Positions 1 to 13,000 of a stretch of DNA of 64,000 nucleotides are shown here, in pieces. The position numbers were made by a program, and so were the translations under genes. The first letter of the stretch is position 1. Every line of letters starts with the position of its first letter. The stretch spans positions 24,662,611-24,726,610 of the forward strand of contig NC_034414.1 in assembly GCF_002078875.1 (NCBI RefSeq), written 5' to 3'. The notes under the pieces are model-generated. The model saw only the letters and a list, made by a program, of their open reading frames with translations. It had not been told where the DNA came from and did no database searches. This DNA comes from Numida meleagris. Its lineage: Eukaryota; Chordata; Aves; Galliformes; Numididae.

Positions 1-3000
1 TCAGGCAGTGACTTAGCATTTCTGCTACACTAATGCATGGAATTAGTTTTGTTTCTTAGCAAGGGTTCACGTTTCTTTCCCCCAAAGCCACGCTAGAGAT
101 ACAGTTGTTTTATGCTTCTCATTGCACAGAAAGAGCTGAAAAATGCACATTAGTAACATGAGATGTTGAAAAGGAAAACTCAGAAAAAGCCAAGAAGTTA
201 GATAAAACAAGCAGCTAAAAGGAGAAAAGCTTAGAAACTGCAAGAAAATTATGTACCAGAGGAAGAAATAAAATGTATGAATACTATACGCTGTAAAAGG
301 CAACAGTCATGCTTAGACATGAGAAGCAGTAGAAATAAAAACAGTAGAAGTCATATCTGAATGCTGAAATATGTTCTGACAAATGAAAACACACAATGCA
401 TGTAAAAATGAAATAATTGCAATTTTTTTTTTATGGTAGCATGTCAATAGGTAATCAAAATATGAAACAGGCCCTCAGGGAAGATAAAGTTACTGCACAA
501 AATCTGTGTGTTCCTGAGGTTGACACTGACTACAGAGCAGGGCAGGAAAGTTACTGACCAGATCGTTCCTTACAGGGGTTGAATATGAAGGAATCTCAGA
601 TTCAGGAAGAATGCCTCAGAAAAAAATATCTGTAATTGGAAGAAAGGGTTTTAGCACAAATCAGTGCAATGAAGAGTAATGACTTGCCAGGAGCAGATGA
701 TGCTCACGCAGGAGTTCCAAGGCAGCTCACGTATGAAAGTGCTCAGCTGCTGAGCAAGGGTAACTGCTGCTTAAATCACTGCTGTGCCTGAGCTATGGGA
801 AAGTGCAATCGAACACTGAAAGGATTCAGGATGAGTGATTGTGTTTCTTGCATACCCGTGGTTAGAAGAAATATATAATAAAAATAGAAGCAGAAGACTC
901 TGGGATAAATGCCGTATGTCAAGGCTGAGTCAACATGGCTTTCACAGCCATTCTAAAATATAACTGTCTGAGAGGCCACTGAAGAATTTGGTGATGATCC
1001 AGTGGGTGACCCCAAAGATGTGGTTATTCAGCCTGCAGCTGTGTTCCCACATGGAACACAACACATAATTATCAGAGCAGAATGGCTCCAATGGACCTTA
1101 ATGGCCCCCAAGCAGCCTCACCTGGGGCCTCCACCCGTAGCCTCCACCATTGGCCCAGGGCTCCATTTAAGCTCTGTCCTGGGCCCTTGCTTTGCTGGGG
1201 CTGCTTTGTTGGAGTGCTTATCTTTGGTTTGGTCTTCTTGCTAGATCTTAGCACTGTGTGTTTTTGTTTTTAAGCCTTGTCTCTGTTGCTAAACTCTGGA
1301 TGTAATTCAAAATCTTGGCTTGTTTGGCTTTGTCTATAAGCTGCGTTTTCTGCCCACCCCTGCAGTGCTTAGGTATTGGGGGACTGCACTATGTTTAATA
1401 AAATGTGCTGGGCTACTTCACAGATCCCAATGAGTTCTCCTGTGGAGCAGCCCTTCTGTTGCTCTTTTCTGGCCAAGTTGTTTTTGTTTGTATTCAAGAT
1501 CTGTGAGGGAACCACGTAGACAAGTTGAAGCGTGGAGCTCAGGTGGAGTTAAAAGAGAATTTAGGATCTACTGTATAAATTTTCCAATAGCTTTCAGGAG
1601 GGTTTATAAAAAAAAAAGTTAAAAACAAAATATAGGGAAATTGGTGTAAGTAAATGGTTCGCTTTCCTAATGGACTACCAGAACACCTCAGAAACCTGTT
1701 AATTGAATCACCATGTGAATCTGGAGAGAGCGAGTGGCGAAGTCAGAAGTTGCAGGTGCTAGAGCAATGTTTTGAAGTAGCCAGTGCCAGAACTGATATA
1801 TGCCTGTTGGCACAGGTTGTAGGACAGGCACTCATGCTTCCAAGTGTTTTCTGCAGGAAGCAGCTACTGCTTTATGCTGTGTAAGTGGCAGAAAGAGGAG
1901 TGAGCAGGTTGAGTTGTGATGGGAAGTTCTTCCTGGTCTTTTCCTGAAAGATGTCCCACTTGCTTAAATGACAAACCACTAGAGAGCAGCATTACATCAG
2001 TACTTCTGTTATGTACCTAAACAGCTTTGAAATAAAACAGTGTCAGGGTGAGATTTGTGGTTTCAGATCGGATTGGTTTTCTGATCAGATTTTCAGGAAC
2101 AGGGAAAATAGAGATGAGTCTGTCCCATCTGGTTTGTTGCTTACTCTTTGCTGTGGGATGAAATTGAAACTAAATAAGCATCACTAGGTATGTGATAAAC
2201 AGGAATTATTAATAAACAGGAGTGATAAAGCATTTGGCAGCTCAAGGGCAGTATGGCTAAGAAGGACAAAAGTCAAAAGATGGTGCAAGAGGAAGGGCAC
2301 ACAGGAGAAAGAGTGCAATTTACAGGTGTGTAATCAAATTGTTTGGAGAGTAATGAGACCAAGACCTGAAGTTTCTACTAGAATATTAAAGCAAGCATAA
2401 AGTTAGGCAGTGTAAACAGGCAGTATTGAAAATTTTGTGCATCTACAAAATAACTGCTGACAATGTGTTAAGTTAGCAGGTGATATGAAACTTGAAAAAT
2501 CTCCAATTCTTTCTGACAGTCAGGAAAATGGATAAAGCAGCAGTAACTCTCCTGACTCAGGAGTTACTCCGGACTGTAGTCTGCAACTGGAGCCAATAAG
2601 GTATTACAGCCTTGCCTGGATTGGATATGCAAAACAGCATGGCAGAACTTCAAAGCGCCTTTCTAGTCCTCTGGACTCTCATCTAGAGTGACCCAGCTCC
2701 AGGCTCTGCACAGTGATCTGTATTTTTTCTCTTGCTTTTATTGTCTAATAACTTTTGCTCTCTCCTTGATCATTTTGTGATGTGTAGCAGTGTGCTCCTG
2801 TGATTCCCCTTGCCTCTTCTGTACCTGATTCCTCAGCAGACATCGAGATTGCTCAGAACTATACAGGAGGGCCTCTGGTTAGCAGCATAACTAACTAATG
2901 AGGACTTCTGAATTTCATCCTATTATCAGCCAAGGGCAAAAAGAGTACTTTATACTTTGTTATGGGAGTATAATCTACAAGGAAACTGTAACTAGATGAA

Positions 3001-4048
3001 TTCTGGATGTCACATAAATGTACAATACTTTAGAAAGTTTAGGGGTTAACTGTCAGTGTAGTAAAATGAGAATATTCATAGCAAAACTTTATCTAATATC
3101 AGTTAAAACCTTTGTAGTGAAATACTGAAAAGGTGCCCTCCACCAATTCCTGCTGTGAACCATGTAGATTTCTTGAAATTGTCTGCAAAATCAAAATTCA
3201 TACATTTTTCTTGTTTGCTTCCCAAAGACCTAATGCAGCAAATCCTATAGCACTGGATATTTGCACAGAGGCTGAAACTTGGAGAAGGCCTGTGATTGCA
3301 GTCACTTGGCCTCAGTGCAAACAACTCCATTGCACAGCTTGCTCTTACAGTGCAGATTTTCTAGGATTCAGTGTTGTGCATCTCTTCAGGCTTGTTTCTA
3401 TTCATGGACATCAAATGAAGGAGGGCATCCCAAAGGTGGGAAGCCAAAACTCAGGGAGCTGATGGTTTTATAGAAGACAGTCATCACCAGTGATGATGAT
3501 ATTGCATAATAGGGCAACAGTGGGGGGGGGGGGGGGGGACACAACAATCAATCAACTTCTCTGTCTCTAGCACATTCCCAGTGCTCTGGGCCAGCAATAT
3601 CTGGCTGAGAGCTGGGCTCTGCAGAGCAGGGTGGCTCCTGGCAGCAACCAAAGCTGTTTCTAGGACAGGTAGTCAGTACAGACGGATCAAAGAGTTCCTT
3701 GACATTGAGTTTTGCTGTAAACAGACAACTACCAGATATCCTGTCCCTAGGTCAGCAGTGAGGGAATTTGCAGCAGTTCATGGGTTCTTAAAGATGAGTC
3801 ACTTCAAGGTTGCTGGATTTTCTTTCCTATTGCTCCACTTCCTCTGTTTTCTCCGACGATAAATAAGAAATAAGAGCCTGACAATTCTCTTGAGGTCCTG
3901 CAGCTTGTTTATTTTGTGAAACTACAACTCATTATCTAATTTTGTTACACTTGTTAACGGCACATTTCCCATAAAGCTTGTCCCAACTAAGCTAACCACG
4001 GCTTTGAGAAGTGAGCTGCGGAGCAGAGATCATCTCAGAAGCTTGAAG
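1..4048. other. Intergenic DNA left of the astacin gene
   Basis: No recognisable gene, RNA gene or clear transposon was found here. Open frames are short and resemble no family I know; the longest is about 109 codons, near 3133-3462. The stretch is AT-rich and carries scattered AATAAA words, for example near 2032, which could be chance or the 3' UTR of a gene lying further left. A 17-base G run sits at 3522-3538. The core promoter of the astacin gene should lie in the last few hundred bases, but I see no convincing TATA box; a weak ATAAA lies near 3972. Confidence 0.5.
3522..3538. repeat. Poly-G mononucleotide tract (17 G)
   Basis: An uninterrupted run of 17 G residues lies about 510 bases upstream of the astacin start codon. 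Such runs can form G-quadruplexes and are prone to length errors in sequencing. No function can be read from it. Confidence 0.9.
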
Positions 4049-7000
4049 ATGAAGTGCTTTCTTCTGCCAACTCAATTTGCAGTTCTCTATAGCTTTGTTC
4101 TAACTAAACCTGTCCAGGTGTGTTCCTGCTCTGAGATGCTAAGACTTTCTATTGCTGTTGTTGTGTTGCTCTGACTATTTTAAAATTAGTTATAAACTGC
4201 TGTGATTCTGCATAATAGAATTTTTCTGCTGGGAAGATAAGCATATGTAAAAAGATATACTTTTTTTTTTTTCAGATAGCTACAAGAAACAATGACTTAG
4301 GTGAGTCTGACTGCAATTACTCTATAAATAACTGCAATTTTTGGTGGGGGATTGCTTCTCTCTGCTTTATTCTCCATATCTGGTACATTTTCCTTCTTGA
4401 AAATGTTTACCATCATCAACAGAGAATAATTCACAAAATTCAGACACGTTTTAAAGTCACATTCAGTTTGATTATTTATGCTGTCACAATAAAGAAGTTG
4501 TTATTTGGAATGTTCTTTTCCACATGTAGCCTCAACGAATCAGTACACATGTGACTTTGATTTCCTCCCTGTGTGACGTAAGTCACTTCCCTCTCTGCTG
4601 TATTACAAACTATTGTACATTTTTGTCATAATAACCAATAGCTAACGTGTGTGATAAATATATGCCAAGGAAAGGCAAGCCTGAGCAGTCTTATCATACT
4701 ATGTATACTAGACTCACTCAGACTGAACTCATTAATCTTTTTTTTCACATTATTGGAAAATAAACTTTAGTGGAAAAAATTTCAAAATGTACAAAAGCTT
4801 GCTAGTGTATACCTCTCATCACCCTTTTGCACTTCTCTTTGATGTCTCAGTGCCTTCAATGTTCATTTTCTTCATCTGCCAGGCAGTGAAATAGCTGTGC
4901 ATGAAGGAGACATTCTCCTAAGAAGAGGACAACGCAGTGCAATTAACTGTGAGAGCTGTCTATGGCCCAAGTCACAGGATGGACTAGTCAAAGTTCCAGT
5001 TAACATCTCCTCTGATTTCTGTAAGTGTATACAAATGGATGCTGTAAAGTTAGCATTGATCTTTTAGTCCCTGTTCTGCTATTTGATGGTTTTGTGCCAT
5101 GCATCAGGTGGACTCTGAGTCCAAATGAGAGCTTATCAACTTGTCTCTTCTGCTAATCTCCTCACCCTATGGCACTTTGGCTAAGATTCCAAACATTCTA
5201 GGCATAAACTCTAAAATGTGGTTACTCGAGCAGTACTTGTTATACAAATGCCAGTTAATTAATTGTAATTGCAAATAATAGTTCATTTCTGCTAGCTACT
5301 ATGGACTTTGATATTTAGCAAGGACAGAAGAAAAAAAAATATAATTTGTCCACGTTAGGAATGTATTTGTCATAATTACCACTAGAAGCAATTTTTTTCA
5401 CACTGACTTTCTTTTAAATATGCCATAAATAGACCTGTCTAGTGGAAAAGGCTGCAGGGCCAATGTCTTCATCTGGAAAATTTTGTTCCAGAAGGCTTCT
5501 TATGGGCTTGTGGGTCCTCCACCTCTCCCCTGTTGAGGCCTCCTTGGTGTTGGGTTTTCCTGGAGACCCTTCTTAAAATACCTTTGAGGGAAGCTCGGAT
5601 GGAAGCAAAATACAGCCTGGACCTGACTCCCATTCCTGAGAAAAGGAAATCTTTGTGCTACTGGTTTTGCTGAGGAAAGCCCAATCTTAATTGCTTCTCT
5701 GCCCATGTGTTTCTAGAACTTATCTAATTCTTGTGGTTAGGGAAGGGTTATTCTCTCTGCCTTGCTCTCTCCAAACTTTAAATCTGAGGAAACTGATATA
5801 AGAGGTAACTGTGGATGATTCATAATTGAGGAAGCCAAAATAGGCTAAAATGTTCAAAAGTAGATAAACACTCCAATCTATATTTGGTACCTAAACAGAA
5901 ACACTGAGTTTCTGAGCTTCCTAACGCTGGCTGTCTCAAATGGTTTCAGGGGGTATGTGGCAGGCATTCATTACCTCTGATAAACAAGCTCTTTTTTCCG
6001 TACTTAATTAGGGTCAGATGGTTCATTTGGGATATTTTAAACCAATTATTTGTATCTAAAACTGCTTTATTTTTTTCTTTTCTGTCTAAACGGAGAGAAC
6101 AATGTCAGTAGTTTGCTTTTCATCAGCCACCTCCTGCAGAATGCATACGGGCTAGCTATAATTATTATATATTCCTTCGAAGTCTGATCACTGTGATCTC
6201 TGAAGGCTCTGTGCTTTTTTTCATTACACTTGTAGGATTAAAAATGTAAAAAGTGCTGTAGAAATTTAGAGGAATGTACCCTATCAATACACCTTATTTC
6301 TGAATAGCTAACCAAGTAAAACTTTTGGCCCCTTTCTCCTCCTAGCATTGGCAGAGAGATCTTGGATTGCTGATGCTCTACAAGAGGTCTCCACATTGAC
6401 CTGTGTCAAGTTTGTAAATCGCACTACAGAAACAGACTACGTATATGTTGAACGTGGACAGAGGTAAGCTCCCTGTTTCCTGTGTCTGGAAGTATACAAA
6501 AGGCCTTTCAGCTTCTTTTCTATTTTGGTCTGGTTTTAAGTAATTGCCCTTTTTATCTTAGGATTCAAGATTAGAAAGCAGGTGCAATTTTTCATTTTTC
6601 TTCAGATATACTGGTAGTTATTCAATAGGCTACAGGAAAAAAAAATGAGTGGACATCCATAAAGGTAATGGGTTATAATCCAAAACTAGTTTTTCATTAG
6701 TTGTTGAGTAGAAGTATAATTGTTTCAGGTTCTTTGCTTAACTTCTTGAACTGCTTCATCTAAGTTTGCTACACTCATTTTACAAAATCATTTTCTCTCT
6801 CTGTAGTTTCTTTGGCAGCTTTCATGTAGCCAAGATATCTCACGCCAGTGACTGTGTGCATTCTCTCTGGTGGCTGGATATTTGAAGGCCCATGGTGGCA
6901 TATTCAGTGTATGTATTTCTTGTATTTGCTGAATGCAACCACTTTTGTTATCAATTGCCTATTCTTAGCTGCTGGTCTTACTTTGGAAAAATCGGAGGAC

Positions 7001-10000
7001 GTCAAGCAGTAGGCCTGGTGAAAAATGGCTGTATGGATAAAGGAGCGATTCAGCATGAAATGAACCATGCACTGGGCTTCATCCATGAACAGGCACGGAG
7101 TGATCGGGACAAGTTTGTCAAAATTATGTGGGAACACATTACAGCAGGTAAGCCCACTCAATCTCAAAAGAAAACAATCGTTTTGAGATACAGAGGGATA
7201 TTTCTTTTGAGAATAGCAATGCAAATAATCATCATTGTTAACACCTGGCTAAACTGCAGCAGAGGCATACGCATTGTGGTAGGATTTCTTATTCAGTATG
7301 AGCTTGGTACTCAGTGGCAGATGCAGCCTAAAGTGGGTCTACATTCTTGTTGTGACTGCCATCCTGAGCCCAGACTTCCTTTCTATGCACAATACCAAGA
7401 TCATAAGGATCATGAAATGTTGCAAAGAGAAAAGGAATCATCTGCTTTCCATGGTGGGCAGCACAAGCAGCAACCAGTTCCCATCACTTGCAATGAGGTC
7501 ACATTAAGAAACCACTTTTGGAAACAAAGATGGTGAAGTAGTGGAATATATCATATATAATCATGATGTTTCATTAACAGGATTTTTTGAAGGATATTCC
7601 TGAACTACTTTTTAGTCATGCTCTCCCTGATGTTCTTATACTCTTTGTCTATGGTGTGAGCTGAAGAGGGGAAATGGAAGGAAGACTAGACTATGCAAAA
7701 AAGGGGGAAGAAAAAAAGATTGCAAAGATGTGCAGGGAAAATGAACTGAAAAAACAGCTATGTTTATGAAGGCTGTTAGCATACATCATCTGTTTATTAA
7801 AAAAAAAAAAAACACAACAAAACAATGTGGCTAACAGGCCTGATGGTGGAGATCCTCCTGACTCCAGTGGTACAGAAATAGACCTCAAGACATTCCATAG
7901 GCTCCCAGTTCTCCCACATAATCTGCTTTTCTCCTGCCAGGACTGCATAACTATGGATGTTTGGGGTTTGTTTTTGCCCCCCTCAGTTTACCTTGGAAGC
8001 AATCCAAATCCTCTGTTTTGACAAAATACAGCCTGATCGTTTACTGTTCACTTAGCTACTTGAAACTCTACTTGTTTTTCCCAAACTTCTTGGGAACAAA
8101 ACTGTACTCAGAACTTCCTTTTCAATCTTCTGAGTCACTACACTTAGATTCTGGCAGATGTTTATTTTTTGCAGTGGAGACCGATGGGTTAAGTCCCTGT
8201 GCTTGTGCAGGTTGGGACACTTAGCTCTCCAGCATGTGACAAGGCAGCACAGTTTGCCCTGTCCAGCTCTGCCCAGCCAGGCTACTGTTACTCCTTTCTT
8301 TAATAAAGCAGTTCAACAAAGTATCTGCATGCCCAACAGTAGCCACATGCTTAAATGTTTCACTGGGTTTGAAATACGCTCTTCTCTGCTCATCATCTCA
8401 ATTGAAGCTGTGAAGTTACTGATAATTCTTAAGTCAGTATAGCAGATAAGAGGAACTGAGATAACAACATAATTGAGCAGGGAACGCCAATGCTAATGAG
8501 AACTAGTTTGAGCTTTCATGGAGTTTTTGAGCTACAAAAATCACCAAAATAATGCTTATCCCCAAACCTTGTATAATTTAGAAGTTTCTCTTTGCATTTC
8601 CTAGCCCTCAGTGGGACCAGCACAGATGGATATTACGGGAAGAGACTGGCTCTGATTGCAAGTTTGCCAGCCAAGTTGCATGAACTCCAGAGTCAGATAG
8701 TCAGGATGATCTTCTGATAAGTTTCCAATGCTGAACTCTAGTCCAGATGGTTTGTTGTTTACAAACCCCTAGTTACAATAATGGAGGTACAGATGTTGAA
8801 CTAGAAAGGAGTGCTCAGCGGTCAGGGCATTAGCCTCAAAGCAACACTGACTCCTTTCACCTCTTATGGACAAGAGGGCCAGGATGCAATTCATAAGCTC
8901 TCCAGTCAATAGAGAGAGATAGGTGCCTTCATACTAAAATGGGGCAGAACTCCTTCCAGCTGTGCCTCAGAGAAAGAATGCTAGGGGACATGAATTCTAG
9001 TCTGCCTCTGGGCCCCAGTCCTTTATCAAAAACAGGAGTTTTTTTAAGGCTAAACAGATGAAGTGGGAAGGTGCTCAGCAACTATGTTGAAGGAAGATTA
9101 ATCAGCAACTGTATTTGGACAGATTGTTTCTAACTAGTTTTCCTGAGTGTCCATACCTCTTGTAAGTCATATCATTTGGCTGTAGCCATTGCTGATGGAT
9201 TTGATCAGAGGCAAAGCCAGAATATGGGTGATGACTTTGGTGTGAGTAACAGGTAAACATAGTACCTTTCTCTTGAGGTCTTATACCCTGTATCAGCAGT
9301 TCATTGCAGATGCACAGTGGAAAGGCTCAGCAAGACAGGTTGGTGGGTCAGTCATACATACCTCTGACTTGTTGATCTAGGTAGTCAGCTCTCTCTCTTA
9401 AGGTATGGACACAGCTCCAGACATAAGCTGGATGCTTCTAATGTCAATATAATATACTGAAATATATTTGGAAAACGAAGGTGGAGATACAAATACATTT
9501 CCTTGAAGAATGGAATTAGATTCATGGGTTACATTGAAAAGTTTTCTTATTTTCCTCAGTTTATGTTCTGAAACCTACTAGATTCAGTGGGAAAAATGGA
9601 CAACAGAAAGTTTTGGTTGTTTTGGAAGATCCAAGTGCATAAGGACTTCATAATCTGCATACTAGTTTAGTTTTATTAGAACTATGACAGCAGGCAGTGT
9701 CTGATAGCAGTAATACTGCTCCAAATGAAAGGCTGTTCTTCTGCCTTACAGGAGAACAAGGAAACTTTGGGAAAGTGAATTCCAAAAATCTGGGCCTTCC
9801 CTACGACTACTCTTCTGTGATGCACTATGGCGCGTAAGTTTTCTGATGTGTGCTTTCATAGGATCTACTCAGATCTAGGGAGAAGAAAATGCTCTGCACA
9901 GGGAATGATTTTTTGCTGTTCACTTACAATTGAGTTAATGGATGTAATAATTAAGAGTGGGTATGCTTTGTCAGCAGTATTCCTGGAAAACAGAACTGAT

Positions 10001-13000
10001 ATCAATAGAAGAAAAAAAATCCCAGGATAGCATTTTCTGTCACTATGCTCACCTCTCTTACTAGAGGCCTTTGACGTGGCTATGTTCCAAAGACTGAGTC
10101 ACTGAGCTAAAACAGTTCTGAAGTCCACAATGGGCAGTTACTAGTTACTACTAAATCAATTTTATACAATGCTATTTGGGTGCAGAGAGAAGAAAGGTGG
10201 ATTTTTTTTTACATCATTAAGATGTATGCTGTCTCATGAAAAGTATTTATCCAGGAATAATACAGCTGTGTTTTAGTTCATAACATACAAGCTTGTATCA
10301 TGTACCATCTCCTTTATTTCTGTAAGCAAGAAACAACTTCTAAATAATACAGTGAAATAAAAATTGTAAAGCACATGAGTATGATCACGCTCGTATTTAA
10401 TAGAAATGATTTAGAAAAGTGACTCCCTTATTTCTACAGGTATGATTTCTCCAGCACTCCTGGGAAGCCAACTATTGTACCAGTTCCTAACCCTCTGGTA
10501 CCCATTGGGCAGAGAGAAGGCCTGAGTAACTTGGATGTAGCTAAAATCAATAAGCTCTACAAGTGCAGTAAGTGCAATAAGATAGCCAGCTGAATTTTTA
10601 TTGTAACCACTGTCAGACATCCCCAAAGGAACTCAGCCCACGGCCTATCTCTCCCCAGCCCTACAAGAGGGCTGGGATGCATGTGGAACAGAACTGCCCC
10701 TGTGCCAAGCTGGAGTCTTCTTGGGAAAGGCACTTTGCTCTCAGTAATACACTATCATTGAGTTATGCTGACCTATTCCTTGCCCTTCGACATAAGCAAA
10801 ATCCACTAAAAATCATGGTAGTACTTCTGTCAAGTCCTTACTTTAGGAAAGCCCTAAGGGTTGGAAAACATACAAACAATCCATAGCCACGATTAAAGTT
10901 CAGCTGTATTCAGCAGTAGTGCCAGTGGGTTTCTGATTCCTTTCGGTTAAAAAATGTCTGTGGGGATGTAAGTATCGGTATCACTTAGGTTTAATACAAC
11001 ATCTTAGAGAGGAATTGCATTGGCTTTTTGTACAGTTATCTACCTCCTTGCCCACATCAACTTCTTACTCATTGCTGCAGTATCTGAATGTCTAGAAATA
11101 CTTAACATTCCTCTGAAGCAGGAACTCTTCAGCTGAGAGGCACAAAAGAACATTAGTAAAACACCGGACACCCTCCTGCAACGTGCGGTTTTTGTGCTGA
11201 CTCCCAGTGCACAGGCTAATTGATTCATATAGTATTTGACTTTTCAGAGATGTCACTCAATTAGCTTTCACCAAAGGAGGAAACATGACTACAGTTAGTA
11301 CCAAATTCTGCTTTGAATTGTGTAAGTACTTAGTTAAATAGTCATCAGTAATTAAAAGGAATCAGCATTTCTTCGGATGAGTATGTAGGTACAGAGGAAC
11401 ACCTCTCAGCAATGACTTCTCAGTTGAACTGCAGATAAGACACATTTTCAATTTAGTTGCATCTATCATAGTCTCAAAGATACTTACAAAAAGTATTTAA
11501 CAGTATTCTTGGCACCGAGGTTGGGAGTGAATCACCAATAGCATTATTATGCAATTACCTAATTAGATCTGTATGTTTGGGAAGAACTAGGTTTAAAAAA
11601 CGAAAAACACTAAAAACACAGACCTGACATCGACTCCATCAGAAATAAAAAAGGACAAAAAATCCAGTTGTCATGGGGAAAGCAGGGAGCAAGGGAAAGA
11701 TATAATATACATGAGGTCAGACATTGTATACCAATCACTCATTGTGTAACCTGGCTTCAGTGCTCTGTGTTAGTTTTCCTCCAGTGCCTGTTCCTCTCTG
11801 CTTTGATAGAATGTGTTTTTAAGCTTTATTTTGCAGACGCCTAAGAATACACATACGTTTGCTGATGGGAATTTATGTCCTAATGTCATTGGAACTGCTA
11901 TTGATCAAGGTTAAGCAAAGTCATGAAAGATCCAGATCTTTTTCAGTAAGCTGAAATACATGAGTGCAGCCCTGCTGTTTAAAAATAATAAAAAACACTG
12001 GTAGGTGAAGCAGCTAAGTACCCTTTCAAGTAGCTTTAGTTTGCTAATGGTTTTGAACATTTTATACACTAGGAACGTCAACACAATTGTAGACATAATT
12101 TTTTTATAAGCTTGACTGTTAATAACGGTTGGAGAGAGTTGTCTGGAATTCCTGGAAGACTTCTGTGTAGTTTTCATTCTCTTCAGCACTGTTTGGTTCT
12201 TCCCTTCAGATTGCTGTAGCTCTGTATTGCCAAAAACCAAAGGCTCGTTCTCCTCCATCAATTACCCATCCCCATACCCAAACAATAGCAACTGCCTGTG
12301 GTTGATCCGCATCCGTCGGAATAAGGTAATTTTTAACAGGAAGTTTGAACCATGGTCTCAGGGCTACACAGCATTGTTTTATTATGACATTTATTCTGTT
12401 ATACAGTGAATGAAAAGAAAGTCTCAACAATTTTCATAACACTTCTGATAATACCATGAAACGTATTATTTAACTTGTTTATCCCGTTTAGATTAGTGGC
12501 TTTTTAAAGATAAGCAAAAATCAAACATCAGTTGTTGGGCACAGTAGCAGTGATGCTAGGTGAAATTCTATGTTGCTGTTATACAGACAGTTAAATTGCA
12601 GTGACACAGTGATAGTAAAATGAACGGAAATTCCTAGCTCACTTCATAACAACTTGGTGGTTTGAATCTTTCACTGTGTATTTGTTCTCTTGTTTCTTGA
12701 GATTTTCCTGCAGTTTGAGGCTTTTGATCTCCAAACCTCCTCAGACTGTTCGTCTGACTACATAAAAGTTTACAGTGGAAACAGCAAGAACTCTCCTGTC
12801 TTGTTGGACAAATACTGTGGGAAGGGGCCACTGCCTTCCATTGTTGCTTCGGGATCAACAATGCTGGTAGAGTTTGCAAGTGACGAGACCGTTACAGCCA
12901 CAGGATTCAGAGCCTCCTACAACAGGGGTAGGAATGCTCCTTAAAGGAGCTTGGTATACAGTATTAATTGTGTTTATGTGGAAGTACTGAACATTCTTGA

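Noticed and set aside
6892..7536. 214-codon plus-strand frame containing the astacin zinc motif
   Set aside because: It reads through both borders of the real exon 6969-7147; the flanking translated parts are intron sequence with no homology.
8811..9040. Stretch in an astacin intron resembling an ancient tRNA-derived or amniote repeat
   Set aside because: Only loose resemblance to phrases of old amniote repeats; no A/B box pair or clear ends could be assigned by eye.
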